Numbered from the stretch's first letter, positions 9,060-18,648 are shown. The stretch is DNA of 64,000 nt from Catalinimonas alkaloidigena (GCF_029504655.1 NZ_JAQFIL010000001.1:7598001-7662000), one strand, 5' to 3'. Notes: generated by a model not told the origin, from the sequence alone. Program-made: numbers and translations.

Positions 9060-10406
9060 CTACCTGCCTGAGACTTCCTCCGGAGAAATTGAGAGCTTAC
9101 TCAGGGCAAAATGCCCAATAGCCTTGCCTTCCACTACACCATCTTCTATCGCATCGCGAAAGTGAATACCTCCATAGAGTCTTGAAATAGCAGCTTCCTC
9201 TGCTGCCTGGTAGAAAGAAGTAAATGATCTGACTGGTAAGCCAAAGTAAACTTCGGAATCATCATCAAAGGAGAAATTGTCTCCTAGTAGTGCAGTAAGA
9301 ATGACTGCCGCTGAAGCTGAGGCTACACTGTGCCCGCTGGTATATTCCGGGAAAGGAGGGGTTTGCAGAATAGGCCTCCAGCGCTGGTCAATATAGCGGT
9401 TGATCACAGTCTCGGGACGAATGCGGTCACTGCGGTATTTCTCATGCCAGCAACTGATAAAAGCATCATGCAAGGTAAGCGCTAGCAGCGTATGCGTCAA
9501 GACTGCTTTGTCAAAAGATATATCAGCATTTTCACAGGCAATACCTGCAATGCTTATCCAGTGCCCTCCGGGCGTAATTTTCTTCAGCCCTATAGCCATA
9601 TGTCCAGTAAATTTTACGGCAAAGGGATTGCAATCCCAGAAGTTGGCTATCTCTTCTTTTTCTTCATCAAGGCTTTTCACCGTTTCATACACCTCCATGG
9701 TCTGCTTATAAAAGCTGCTCGTACTGTCCAGGCTGAAAGGAGCCGGAGGAGGAGGCATAAACTGGTTGGCCGAGTCCATAAAAAAAGTGCGTATATGCAT
9801 CCAGTTGGGCTCAATGGCTTCAATATACGCTGGCGGAGTAGGATACCAGCTTCCTTCTTTTTGTGCCGGTGTATAACGTGTATAAGTACTTAACTTGCCG
9901 TAACCGTCGGTTTTAGCGTAAGTCAGTACCTGCTGGGCGATAGCTTCAGCGTAACTTACATTTGCTGCCGAAGCCTTGTTGGAAAGCTTGTATTTTTTTT
10001 GGTAGGTATCAATATAAGCGTCTTGCTTTTCCTGTAGCATGTAGCCGGAAGGAAGAATTTTCTTGCCTAACTCCAGCATGGCATAAGTGGCTGCAAACAC
10101 CTTGTCCAGCGATTTGGGAGTAGGTACAGTAGTGAAATTTGGTGATGCTTTAAACTTGCTGCTGAGCCTGGGAAGGACTTCATTATTGGCTTCTACCACC
10201 TGATAAGCCGCCAGCATGGCGTAGGCATAAAACCGACTGGCAGCTGGTGGGTTGACCACATCATGGAGCATAACTGAGGAAATCTCAAATACTTGGTCAG
10301 TAAAATCCTTGATCTGTGCTTTGCGCATTTCCTCATCTGGGGGGGTAATGGCAGCAGCTGAGGTAAACAAGAAACTGAGGATAAAACTTAAGCTCACAAT
10401 TCTCAT
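9060..10406 (-). CDS. Vanadium-dependent haloperoxidase / PAP2-superfamily secreted enzyme
   Basis: 448 residues with a signal peptide ending about residue 19 (TSAAA). The C-terminal half carries the vanadate/phosphate-binding pattern of the superfamily: KYRSDRIRP (Lys323, Arg330), TSGH (Ser357-Gly358-His359, in place of the usual PSGH) and SRLYGGIHFRDA (Arg409, His415, Asp418). Such enzymes either oxidise halides with peroxide or remove phosphate groups, and sequence alone does not separate the two. Its ATG overlaps the stop of the CRTAC1 gene by 4 bp (ATGA), so the two are translationally coupled and probably act together outside the inner membrane. The physiological substrate is unknown. 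Confidence 0.85.
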   Translation of the reverse strand: MRIVSLSFILSFLFTSAAAITPPDEEMRKAQIKDFTDQVFEISSVMLHDVVNPPAASRFYAYAMLAAYQVVEANNEVLPRLSSKFKASPNFTTVPTPKSLDKVFAATYAMLELGKKILPSGYMLQEKQDAYIDTYQKKYKLSNKASAANVSYAEAIAQQVLTYAKTDGYGKLSTYTRYTPAQKEGSWYPTPPAYIEAIEPNWMHIRTFFMDSANQFMPPPPAPFSLDSTSSFYKQTMEVYETVKSLDEEKEEIANFWDCNPFAVKFTGHMAIGLKKITPGGHWISIAGIACENADISFDKAVLTHTLLALTLHDAFISCWHEKYRSDRIRPETVINRYIDQRWRPILQTPPFPEYTSGHSVASASAAVILTALLGDNFSFDDDSEVYFGLPVRSFTSFYQAAEEAAISRLYGGIHFRDAIEDGVVEGKAIGHFALSKLSISPEEVSGR

Positions 10407-13400
10407 GGCTGAGTCAATTTGTAGGATTCTATTCCACTATTGTTAATACCTATCAACAGATAAGTTTCATCTTTAATTCTGATACTTTCAAAGGACTTTA
10501 CATCCCCTTTCAGATCAAGGCCTGATTTTGTCTGAGGAACATAAGTAAAGTTTCCTTTTCCATCCCCCTCAAAGAGCTGTCCGTAGTTGGCATCCATCAC
10601 GCCCATGCGGATTCTGATCGCACTCTGGTTGCCTGCCAGAATTAAGTCCAGATTACCATCATTATTATAGTCCAGCGTAGCGATGGCGTATACAGGAGCA
10701 AACTGCGCCTCTTTAGGAAGTTTAAGCGGAATGAATTTGCCATCTTTATTTTCCAGATACATGGTTTCTAAAGTCTCGGCAGTAAGTACCCTGGCCTCTT
10801 GCAGCTCTTTTTCCGAGAAAATGTCTTCCAGCTGAGCATCGGCATAGTCGGCATAAGTAGTATACTTTTGGCGCATGCTATAGATTTGGTCCAGCAGCTC
10901 GCCCCGGCTGGCAAAAGGATACGGTTTTCCCTGAATGTAATAAGTTAGAATAGGATCTACTGAACCATTACCATCAAAATCATGATAAACCATGCGCAAT
11001 GGTTCTTCATAACTTACCTTGAGTTGCGAGTTCAAACCAAAGTTTGCCGCTACAATATCCTGATCTCCATCATTGTCAAAGTCCGCCAGCGTCAGCTTGT
11101 TCCATAGTCCTGAAATAGGTCTTTCAAAATATTGTTCAGTGGCATCTTCAAAGCCTTTTTCTCCACGGTTGATAAAAATTTTGATAGGCATGTACTCTCC
11201 CACTACGATCAGGTCCTGACGCTCATCACCATTGAGGTCTGTCCAGCTTGCATCGGTGAGCATGCCTGCCTTGGCAAGCCCGGGTATTTTGTCCTTCATC
11301 ACATCGCTAAAGCGCGGCTTCCCGTCTTTATCCACACCTTCATTCTCCAGCAGGAAGCTCTGGGGTGTCATGGGGTACTGCCCGGGAATGACTCTTCCCC
11401 CTACAAACAGGTCCACATCTCCATCCTGATCATAATCAGCGGGTGCTACACATGATTTACTGACTAGCATAGGCGGCAGTGTACCTTCTGAGACTTCAAA
11501 CTTGCCTTGTCCGTCATTTAAGTAAAGAATATCCTGAAGTACCAGGTCCTGCGGATTAAAATCCTGATACCCTCCGCTGGCTACGTATAGGTCCTGGTCG
11601 CCATCACCATCGGCATCAAAAAACACGGCATCAGCATCGGTATTGAGCATATCTATGCTACTAAAATCCTGCTCAGTTTCTTGGTACTGTCCCTCAGAGG
11701 TGAGCGTATAGATTTTGCCAAAACTTCCTTTAGCGCCTCCTACAAAGATATCCGGTAGATTATCCTGATTGACATCTGCCATGGTCATAGAAGGACCGCA
11801 GGTGGTTAGCATATTCATGAGAAGCGGCTGACGCTTAAAATCATTGTATGCGTATTCCTGATGCTGGTAAGGTAGCAGTGTGGGCACCTTCTGAAACACA
11901 CAGCTAGCTGTTTGAGTGGATGTCATAACCGGCTTTTGACTATCTTTCTCATCAATGGTTAGCAGTTGGTCAACTTTCACGTTTCTGAGCGTTTGGCTGC
12001 TACCAGAAAGCCATTGCACCTGAATAGAATCTACTTGCTCTGTGCTACCCAGGCCAATATGGATACGGGAACTCATAGAAGACTGAAACCCCCGGGTAGG
12101 CATATTTTCAAAAAACTGAATCCCGTTCTTCGTGTATATTTTCAGCTTTGCACCCAAAGCGGTAAACTTATTCCCTTTAAGTAACAAGCTCAGATAATGA
12201 TGATCGGGATGCTGCTCCCTGCTGAGATTCTTGTGCAAAAAAGCACGCTCATTCAGATTGTTAACGACCAATTCCAGATCACCGTCATTGTCCAGGTCAC
12301 CGTAAGCGGCACCATTAGAAAACGTCTTATCCTCAAAGCCCCAGGGTTCACTTTTGTCAGTAAAATTTAGTTCCCCATCATTTTTGAAGATATAATTGTG
12401 CACCGGCGTGGAAGTCATGCTGGTGACCAACTGAAAAGTATCCGCTTTTTCTTCATTGACTGCCTTCTGGAAGAAATAGTCCCCTTTGTATTTCAGAAAA
12501 TCACGATTGGTGTAGTCGCGATAGTAGCCATTGGTGATGAAAAGGTCTTTCCAGCTATCGTTATCAAAATCAGCAAAGAGTGAGGACCAGCTCCAGTCCG
12601 TATTGGATACGCCCGCCAGTTGTCCTACTTCGCTGAAAGTACCATTGGCATTATTTACGTGCAGCATATTCCGCATATTCTGATGATAGAAGCCGTTCAT
12701 CACCATCAGAGCGTAATGCTCATAATTATCCGGGCCATACAGTAACTTCTGCCGTTCATTATCTTCAGGGAGCATATCCAGCGTATAGATGTCAGGCTCA
12801 CCGTCATTGTTCATGTCCACAATATCCGACCCCATAGAGAAGTAGGAGATATGCTGAAAATATTCTGTCATTTGATCTTTAAAGGTGCCGTCCTGCTGAT
12901 TGATGTAAAGGTAATCAGGCTCTATATAATCATTGGATATGTAGATATCCTGCCAGCCATCTCCATTAACGTCGGCTATAGCAACGCCCAGTCCAAAACC
13001 CAGCGGGCTGCCTTTGATGCCGGCTTTCTCACTAATATCTACAAAATGCCCGTTCACATTTTCGTACAGTTTATCTCCGGCCAGCGGATGACGGGTATCG
13101 CGGACATTATTGTACTCCACTTCATAAATAACGGTAGTATTATGGTTTAGCAGATACATATCCAGGTCGCCATCTTTGTCAAAGTCAAAAAAGGCAGCCT
13201 GCGTACTGTTGGAAGGGTCATCCAGACCATATTCAGCCGCTTTTTCTACAAACTCCTCTCCGCCCTGATTGAGGTACAATTCATTTCGCCTTGCTTTCTC
13301 ATCCTGCCAGCCGGAGTAGCATACATATATGTCCAGTAAGCCATCCTCATTGATATCCACCATGGTAACGCCGGTGCTCCACGCGTCTTTTTTCCCTTCT

Positions 13401-13744
13401 ACCTTGGCTGCTTTGCTGATGTCTTTGAATTTGAGGTCACCCTGATTCAGAAAGAGGGCGTTTTTGCCCATATTGGCAGTAAAGAAAATGTCCTCAAGCC
13501 CGTCATTGTTAACATCTCCAATAGCTACTCCTCCCCCATTGTAAAAATACTCGTAAGTGAGAATATTGTGCTTCTCATCTTCTTTCAACTGATTCTTAAA
13601 ATTAATGCCTGACTTGGAAGAAGATAAAAGCTCAAACAGGGGTGATTTCTGTGCTAAAACCTTGTTCAGTGAAGTTAAGCCTAAACATGCCAGGCACAAT
13701 ACATAGAAAAGATGGAAAGGTGCAGGTTGCAGTATTTGTTTCAT
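10403..13744 (-). CDS. CRTAC1/ASPIC-UnbV family FG-GAP repeat protein
   Basis: 1113 residues, exported (hydrophobic start, cleavage near LNKVLAQ, about residue 32). The N-terminal propeller carries FG-GAP loops with the calcium-binding DxNxDGxxD pattern (DVNNDGLEDIFFTA, DVNGDGWQDIYISN). An ASPIC/UnbV domain follows at about residues 520-600 (GLGSTEQVDSIQVQW), then a second FG-GAP propeller to the C-terminus (DYNNDGNLDLILAG). Proteins of this build are common in marine Bacteroidota and have no proven activity; extracellular binding is the usual guess. It is translationally coupled to the haloperoxidase-like gene at 9060-10406 and related to the protein at 1-2193. Confidence 0.92.
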   Translation of the reverse strand: MKQILQPAPFHLFYVLCLACLGLTSLNKVLAQKSPLFELLSSSKSGINFKNQLKEDEKHNILTYEYFYNGGGVAIGDVNNDGLEDIFFTANMGKNALFLNQGDLKFKDISKAAKVEGKKDAWSTGVTMVDINEDGLLDIYVCYSGWQDEKARRNELYLNQGGEEFVEKAAEYGLDDPSNSTQAAFFDFDKDGDLDMYLLNHNTTVIYEVEYNNVRDTRHPLAGDKLYENVNGHFVDISEKAGIKGSPLGFGLGVAIADVNGDGWQDIYISNDYIEPDYLYINQQDGTFKDQMTEYFQHISYFSMGSDIVDMNNDGEPDIYTLDMLPEDNERQKLLYGPDNYEHYALMVMNGFYHQNMRNMLHVNNANGTFSEVGQLAGVSNTDWSWSSLFADFDNDSWKDLFITNGYYRDYTNRDFLKYKGDYFFQKAVNEEKADTFQLVTSMTSTPVHNYIFKNDGELNFTDKSEPWGFEDKTFSNGAAYGDLDNDGDLELVVNNLNERAFLHKNLSREQHPDHHYLSLLLKGNKFTALGAKLKIYTKNGIQFFENMPTRGFQSSMSSRIHIGLGSTEQVDSIQVQWLSGSSQTLRNVKVDQLLTIDEKDSQKPVMTSTQTASCVFQKVPTLLPYQHQEYAYNDFKRQPLLMNMLTTCGPSMTMADVNQDNLPDIFVGGAKGSFGKIYTLTSEGQYQETEQDFSSIDMLNTDADAVFFDADGDGDQDLYVASGGYQDFNPQDLVLQDILYLNDGQGKFEVSEGTLPPMLVSKSCVAPADYDQDGDVDLFVGGRVIPGQYPMTPQSFLLENEGVDKDGKPRFSDVMKDKIPGLAKAGMLTDASWTDLNGDERQDLIVVGEYMPIKIFINRGEKGFEDATEQYFERPISGLWNKLTLADFDNDGDQDIVAANFGLNSQLKVSYEEPLRMVYHDFDGNGSVDPILTYYIQGKPYPFASRGELLDQIYSMRQKYTTYADYADAQLEDIFSEKELQEARVLTAETLETMYLENKDGKFIPLKLPKEAQFAPVYAIATLDYNNDGNLDLILAGNQSAIRIRMGVMDANYGQLFEGDGKGNFTYVPQTKSGLDLKGDVKSFESIRIKDETYLLIGINNSGIESYKLTQP

Positions 13745-14080
13745 AACTCACAGACTTTGGGTAATGCAAGAAATTCCCTACGTAATATTTCAATCTGGTA
13801 AATAATGCTTAAGTAAGCAAAACGGCTTTACTTTCCTTTTCAGTTAGCATTCTCCTTCATTCATAAAGTCAGGGTTTGTCTCTGTTATTCCGTGTACTTA
13901 TAGCTATTTTGGCTAGCTACAGCCCTTAATACTAGTATTTAAAGGAAGTGAGTCTACTGATAAATAGATTCCTTTAACCGGGAAATTTAGAGAAATACTG
14001 AAAATAAGCAAAATTTTTACCTGAAATATACAGTAGTTATAAATACCTGACGACCACCAGCCTTCAGGGGCATAAGGATG
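13745..14080. other. Intergenic region upstream of the CRTAC1-haloperoxidase operon
   Basis: 336 bp between the minus-strand nuclease gene and the CRTAC1 gene start. It should contain the operon promoter, read leftward. No strong inverted repeat, no clear TAnnTTTG element and no plausible small frame was found. Confidence 0.45.
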
Positions 14081-14857
14081 CTAACCGTAAATTTCATTAA
14101 GGATGCCTGCTAACCTTATGCCTGCTTGTAATAATTGCTCTTCTACAATGGGGTAATTGACATATGAGTATTCGTAACCCAAATGTTTATGCTCAGGCAA
14201 GTCATAGACAGTTGGGCGTAAGTCCATCGCCTCATACAGCCACTGTTCAGGGGAGGTTGACTGCCATTGCTTTACCAGTCTTTCAGTTGCTCGGCGATTG
14301 AGGTGCTGGGCCAGCTCAGTGTAGCTGAGTTGTCTGCTATTGATCATGTCACTGTCCCACACCCTATGCAGGTTAGAAGGCTCACCCATCCACTCAACTC
14401 TGACATCATTCCCTCCTTTGTCCTCACCTGTGCCTACATGTAAAGGTTGGTGGAGGTCTCCCACCAGGTGTACCAGCATTTTGAGGTATTCTTCTTCTGT
14501 CTGGGTAGAAATAGTATCGCTTTTCAACCCACTAATGATTTGCCTAACTACTGCATAAGCATCGCCTTCAGGCTCTTGTATGCTTTTATCATATTTTTGT
14601 CTGTTGGGTATGGTTACCCAGTGCCAGGTATAGGTATAGTCGTAGGCATCATCAGAACGGATTTCATCCATCCAGGTACTGACCATCGCCAGCGAGTTGG
14701 GTCCAAGAATCTGATTGATTTTCTTTGCAGCGCGTTTGTTTAGATGCCATTCAGCGATTTGTCCAATAGTACGATGACCTAACTGGCCCCAGCCGTAGAC
14801 CGGTAAATATGAGCTTATCAGGAAAGAAGAGAATAAGATAATAAAGCCTCTAAGCAT
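14081..14857 (-). CDS. Secreted S1/P1-type nuclease
   Basis: 258 residues. A signal peptide leaves Trp23 near the mature N-terminus (GWGQLGHRTIG), as required in this family, where the N-terminal Trp and the nearby His bind zinc. Further ligands are visible: TWMDEIRSDD, TWHWV, the signature VGDLHQPLHVG, and NDVRVEWMGEPSNLHRVWD. These trinuclear-zinc enzymes cleave single-stranded DNA and RNA and remove 3'-phosphates, here in the periplasm or outside the cell, probably to scavenge phosphate and nucleosides. The length matches the family. It is transcribed alone. Confidence 0.93.
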   Translation of the reverse strand: MLRGFIILFSSFLISSYLPVYGWGQLGHRTIGQIAEWHLNKRAAKKINQILGPNSLAMVSTWMDEIRSDDAYDYTYTWHWVTIPNRQKYDKSIQEPEGDAYAVVRQIISGLKSDTISTQTEEEYLKMLVHLVGDLHQPLHVGTGEDKGGNDVRVEWMGEPSNLHRVWDSDMINSRQLSYTELAQHLNRRATERLVKQWQSTSPEQWLYEAMDLRPTVYDLPEHKHLGYEYSYVNYPIVEEQLLQAGIRLAGILNEIYG

Positions 14858-14970
14858 GCTTTTTTTACTGCAAACTTAAAGAATTAATATGACTCATGAG
14901 GGAAAGAGAGGTTAAGTTGTTGTTAAAGCGCATTTATGGCTTCAATTGGCTTATCCCTATGCATGTAAAG

Positions 14971-15001
14971 TAAAAAAGACACATGAGCTAAAGCATGTGC
15001 C
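14971..15001 (-). terminator. Rho-independent terminator downstream of the 15038-15586 gene
   Basis: Read on the minus strand, GGCACATG pairs with CATGTGTC (8 bp, one G-U pair) around an 8-nt loop and is followed by TTTTTTA. It lies 37 bp past the stop at 15038, which fits transcription termination for that gene. Confidence 0.7.
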
Positions 15002-15037
15002 TGATTTGTAAATGCAAAAGAGTCCACAGGATAATAT

Positions 15038-15586
15038 TTAGCGGGTTTTATTCACCTTGATAGCAGGAGCTACGCCAGTGAAAACTTCAATTTTTGTATC
15101 CTTCATCCATACCTTACCGGCCTCATTCAGCAGGATACCGTAAGAAATAATATCACTATCCGGGTCTACTTCTAAGGTGATGGAGTAATCTTTCCAGTCC
15201 TGCGTGTTTTTGATGGCGTGGCGAATCATATTTTCGTAGGCATAAATCTCATTGGTTTGTGAATCAGCAACTCTCATCCAAAGCCCCACCCAGCCCTTGA
15301 TATCTTCTGTTTTGACAGAAGCGGTAAATTTAACCTTTCTACCCTTGAAAGGCTTTGAAGAAATGTTTTTCATAATCGTTCCCCACCCTTTCACACTTTC
15401 CTGATTGGAACGTAAATGCAATACTTGCTTTTTCTCAATATTCTGTGTGATAAAGTCATAAGCATAAGCTTTATCGCCGTTTTTATACCAATCCAGTTCA
15501 CTTTGATCTCCATTGAGAGGAACACCAATGAAACTGGTCATAAGAAAAAATATGGTGATTAATGTAAGTAACTTCATGGCATACAT
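15038..15586 (-). CDS. Secreted single-domain protein resembling the C-terminal domain of AraC-type regulators
   Basis: 182 residues; an internal ATG three codons in (MKLLTL) is an equally good start. A hydrophobic signal (LLTLITIFFLMTSFIG) precedes one jelly-roll-like domain, with the runs SVKGWGTIMKNI, KVKFTASVKTEDIKGW, VGLWMRV and SYGILLNEAGKVWMKDTKIEV. From memory this domain occurs at the C-terminus of AraC/HTH regulators in Firmicutes and Bacteroidota, where it looks like a ligand- or carbohydrate-binding fold. Here it stands alone behind an export signal, with no DNA-binding part. It is monocistronic with its own terminator. The function is unknown. Confidence 0.7.
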   Translation of the reverse strand: MYAMKLLTLITIFFLMTSFIGVPLNGDQSELDWYKNGDKAYAYDFITQNIEKKQVLHLRSNQESVKGWGTIMKNISSKPFKGRKVKFTASVKTEDIKGWVGLWMRVADSQTNEIYAYENMIRHAIKNTQDWKDYSITLEVDPDSDIISYGILLNEAGKVWMKDTKIEVFTGVAPAIKVNKTR

Positions 15587-16074
15587 ATTTTAGGGTGAAC
15601 CCTGAGGGTTGTTGATACTGCTTTGTATTTGTCTTATGCAATACGTATTACCGGAAGGAACAGAGAAATTGTTTATTTAGATATTGTAGTATACTTTCAA
15701 AAACCTTCAGGTATTATTACAGTAAGCGACTCATAACTACTAAATAATTGGGACCTAGCTTTTTAAGGCATGATGGAATATACAAAAAATTGCCTTTGAT
15801 GTCTATTATTATGCCTTTTAATAAAGTGTGAGATTTACGATTTAGGTAAGATTATATTACTACAACCAACGATACTCATCCATTTTACTTCTCGTATCCT
15901 TGAAGATACAAGCACTTTAAGTACACAACTTAATATTTAAAACGCTTTATTTTCAATTTGGATATCTGATCAGACGCTTTTTTTAGATTTTTTTGAGAAA
16001 CCCTTTCCACTTATTGTGTATTGTAAATATGCTTTTTTCAAGATAGCAGCATAGTTAGGTGCATACAGCCTTTT
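15587..16074. other. AT-rich intergenic region
   Basis: 488 bp between two minus-strand genes. It should hold the promoter for the 15038-15586 gene and the 3' end of the methyltransferase transcript. No hairpin followed by a T-run, no clear promoter element and no coding-like frame was seen. Confidence 0.45.
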
Positions 16075-16746
16075 TTAAATGTCTTCAATTTTCCATACGG
16101 CCATGCTCTTATCATGAAAAGCGCCTTCCATCTCACTACATTGCTCATTGAGTAACTCCAGAGGCAGTGGAAGGTTAAAGGGGGGCAGACAAAAATTAGC
16201 GGGACGCCAGCCTCCGGTTATTATGTCTTTATTGTGATCCTCAAGGGGGAAATGGGTCATCATCAGGTAGGTAGAACCGCTTGCTTTTATATTTGTCAAT
16301 GCTGAGCTCACATCTTGGTGGGAGAAATGTACCAGGCAGTCGCGGCAAAAAATAAGATCAACCTGAGGCAATGGGTCATTGATCAGATCCATGAGTGTAA
16401 ACTCCCTGTGATTGCACCCATAAAGCCTTTGATTTTTTTGAACGAGTTCAGAGACAATATCAGCCCCTGTATAGTGAATTCCTTCCAGTTTCAGTTCCTG
16501 CATCCAGTGGAAATCCCCACAGGGTAAATCCAGCATGCTGTGTACATTGAATTGCCTGAGTAGCCTGGGCAAATCCTTTTTTAGCGCCTGTGTTTGCTCA
16601 GTAGTAGAGCCTTCACCTGAAACAGATTCCTGAGTGCTTATATTCCAGGTATTTTGCTCATAGATATCCTGAAACACTTCACGGGCAGACTTGCCATGAT
16701 AATGCTGCCCATTGGCATAAGGGTATAACTGGTCTCGGTCGGACAT
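16075..16746 (-). CDS. Class I SAM-dependent methyltransferase
   Basis: I take the ATG at 16746 (MSDRDQLYPYANG), giving 223 residues; the longer frame to 16827 adds 27 atypical residues. Motif I is MLDLPCGDFHWM, followed by the acidic motif II region YTGADIVSELV, motif IV DLIFCRDCLVHFSH and the C-terminal strand HDKSMAVWKI. These are the hallmarks of a Rossmann-fold SAM methyltransferase. The acceptor cannot be deduced. It is transcribed alone and divergently from the dehydrogenase at 17698. Confidence 0.8.
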   Translation of the reverse strand: MSDRDQLYPYANGQHYHGKSAREVFQDIYEQNTWNISTQESVSGEGSTTEQTQALKKDLPRLLRQFNVHSMLDLPCGDFHWMQELKLEGIHYTGADIVSELVQKNQRLYGCNHREFTLMDLINDPLPQVDLIFCRDCLVHFSHQDVSSALTNIKASGSTYLMMTHFPLEDHNKDIITGGWRPANFCLPPFNLPLPLELLNEQCSEMEGAFHDKSMAVWKIEDI

Positions 16747-17697
16747 AATTATATAAGTGGAAACAACAAAATGGTAGCGGAAGAGCTTTACAAAACTTAA
16801 ATAATGGTACCTAATTAGTGTTATCAAGTACTCACATAAAAATTAACGTTTTATAAAAAGTGATAATTGATGTACAAGTAAAAAGCCCTCTTCTTACAAT
16901 ATTAGCAAATATCACGATTGATTCCTAAACAGAAAGACCACCCTCGTCAAACAGCTTTTTATCCGGCTATAAATAATGTGTTAATAAAATGCTGAGGTTA
17001 AGGATAAATCATCAACTTATCCGAATGCGTTTGCATTTTTTAGGGCTTTGAAAATCTGAAGGCTCTGTTTGACTCCTAAGCAATGCATCAATCTGAATTT
17101 AACATAAGCATTACCTATGGGCTTTCGCCAATTTATTGACAAACACCTGCACTATAATTTTTATTTAATAAGGTTGAAGGCAGTCAGGGTACCGCAATGT
17201 AAGACAGGTGGAGCTATAAAACCGCAAATTTTCAGCCTGGTCGGCAAAGTCTGCCAGCCTCCATTTTTTCGAAAACTGTATGACGAATAACCGAGGCGGC
17301 ATTGACCATGGTCAGTCTGTGGATGGTACCAACAATCTTAGAGCAGTAAAACAGATGTGAGAAAATATATGCGCTCAATTTTCAAGGGAAGAAAATTTGA
17401 TCGTATTTCAGCTTATACGAGTGGTACCGCTGACTCCAACGCAGGTCTATCGGGATATGCTTCAATGATTGAAGCAGCTGATTATCAGTGAACGTATAGA
17501 AAAAATCAAGCGCATGAGCGCGGTATGTGAACAGTAGTGCTGCGCGCTACCCTTCATCGAGATTGTACAGCGCGATATGATCCGCTTATCAGGTAAGCAC
17601 TTGAAATAGTGCTCTTTTTCACTACTGATCTGCATATTTGCCCTTTATCCCCTATATTGAGCTTTCCAAATTTTTAGTAAGCATAACACCCATTTTT
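16747..17697. other. Long divergent intergenic region with possible gene remnant
   Basis: 951 bp between divergent genes. The half near the methyltransferase is AT-rich and contains one LacI-operator-like site at 17022-17035. From about 17200 to 17610 the composition becomes more coding-like, and the plus frame from an ATG at 17280 to a TAG at 17607-17609 is interrupted by stops at 17358, 17466 and 17535. This may be an eroded gene, but I could not assign it to a family, and three stops in 110 codons is no fewer than chance would give. Confidence 0.4.
17022..17035. promoter_or_regulatory. Possible LacI-family operator
   Basis: The 14-mer CGAATGCGTTTGCA matches the general LacI consensus TGNAANCGNTTNCA at all but two fixed positions. 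It shares the half-site CGTTTGC with the two better sites upstream of the polygalacturonase at 59259 and 59399. It lies in a divergent promoter region, 660 bp from the nearest plus-strand start. Confidence 0.3.
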
Positions 17698-18648
17698 ATG
17701 GCTAAAATTCTCGTTTCGTATCGTCTACCGGAAGCAGGCTTGCAGGTTCTTCGTGAAAAACATGAGCTAATCACTCCCAAAGATCTTAGGTTTAGCCGGG
17801 AAGAACTGATGCAGCAAATAGGCGATTGCGATGCCCTGCTAGCTGCCAGTCTGAAGGTAGATCGTGAACTTATTGACAAAGGCAGTAAGCTTGGCATCAT
17901 CGCCAACTACGGGGCCGGTGTAGATAAGATAGACATAGCATATGCCAAGGAAAAAGGAATAGTAGTGACCAATACGCCAACTGCTGTAACCGAGGCTACT
18001 GCTGAACTCGCTTTTGGACTTATACATGCATTGTTGCGAAGAATCAACGAATGTGACCGTCGTTTGCGCAATGACCCTGATTTCCTGTGGGGGATGATGC
18101 GACCTCATATAGGCCATAGCCTTTACGGCAAAACCCTGGGCATTGTAGGCTTGGGCAAGATCGGAAGAGCACTGGCACGTAGAGCCCTGGCAGCCCGTAT
18201 GAAAGTACTCTATCATAATCGCCGCCCCATATTTAATAAATTTGAGCAGGAAAGTGGCGCTACCTACACTTCTCTTGACGAACTTCTGCAAAAGTCAGAT
18301 ATTGTCTCTTTACATACGCCACTTACAGATGCTACCCGGCATTTGATCGGCCCACATCAATTGAGTATCATGAAGGACAGTGCTTTTCTGATCAATACGG
18401 CGCGTGGCGCAGTAGTAGATGAGACTGCCCTGATCGGTTACCTCAAAGAAGGCAAGATCGCGGGCGCGGCACTGGATGTTTTTGAACATGAGCCTAAGGT
18501 TCCGGAAGAATTGCTGATGATGGAAAATGTAGTGCTTGTGCCTCATATTGGTACAGAAACCATAGAGTCACGTACTGAAATGACCTATGAGGCAGCAGGA
18601 AATCTGCTTCATTTTTTTGAAAGAGGCAAGGGGCTGAACTTGGTCTGA
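17698..18648 (+). CDS. D-isomer-specific 2-hydroxyacid dehydrogenase (glyoxylate/hydroxypyruvate reductase type)
   Basis: 316 residues from the ATG at 17698. The frame extends to a TTG at 17638, but those 20 extra residues do not fit the family start MAKILVSYRLPEAG. The NAD(P)-binding loop is GLGKIG (151-156). The catalytic triad is visible as Arg236 in NTARGAVVDE, Glu265 in DVFEHEP and His283 in VPHIGTET. Such enzymes interconvert 2-oxoacids and D-2-hydroxyacids using NAD(P)H in the cytoplasm. It lies 399 bp upstream of the rhamnose genes on the same strand and could process lactate- or glyoxylate-type products, but the link is positional only. Confidence 0.9.
   Translation: MAKILVSYRLPEAGLQVLREKHELITPKDLRFSREELMQQIGDCDALLAASLKVDRELIDKGSKLGIIANYGAGVDKIDIAYAKEKGIVVTNTPTAVTEATAELAFGLIHALLRRINECDRRLRNDPDFLWGMMRPHIGHSLYGKTLGIVGLGKIGRALARRALAARMKVLYHNRRPIFNKFEQESGATYTSLDELLQKSDIVSLHTPLTDATRHLIGPHQLSIMKDSAFLINTARGAVVDETALIGYLKEGKIAGAALDVFEHEPKVPEELLMMENVVLVPHIGTETIESRTEMTYEAAGNLLHFFERGKGLNLV

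Noticed and set aside
17839..18291. A minus-strand frame of 150 codons inside the dehydrogenase
   Set aside because: It overlaps the NAD-binding motif of a clear enzyme gene and has no recognisable domain.
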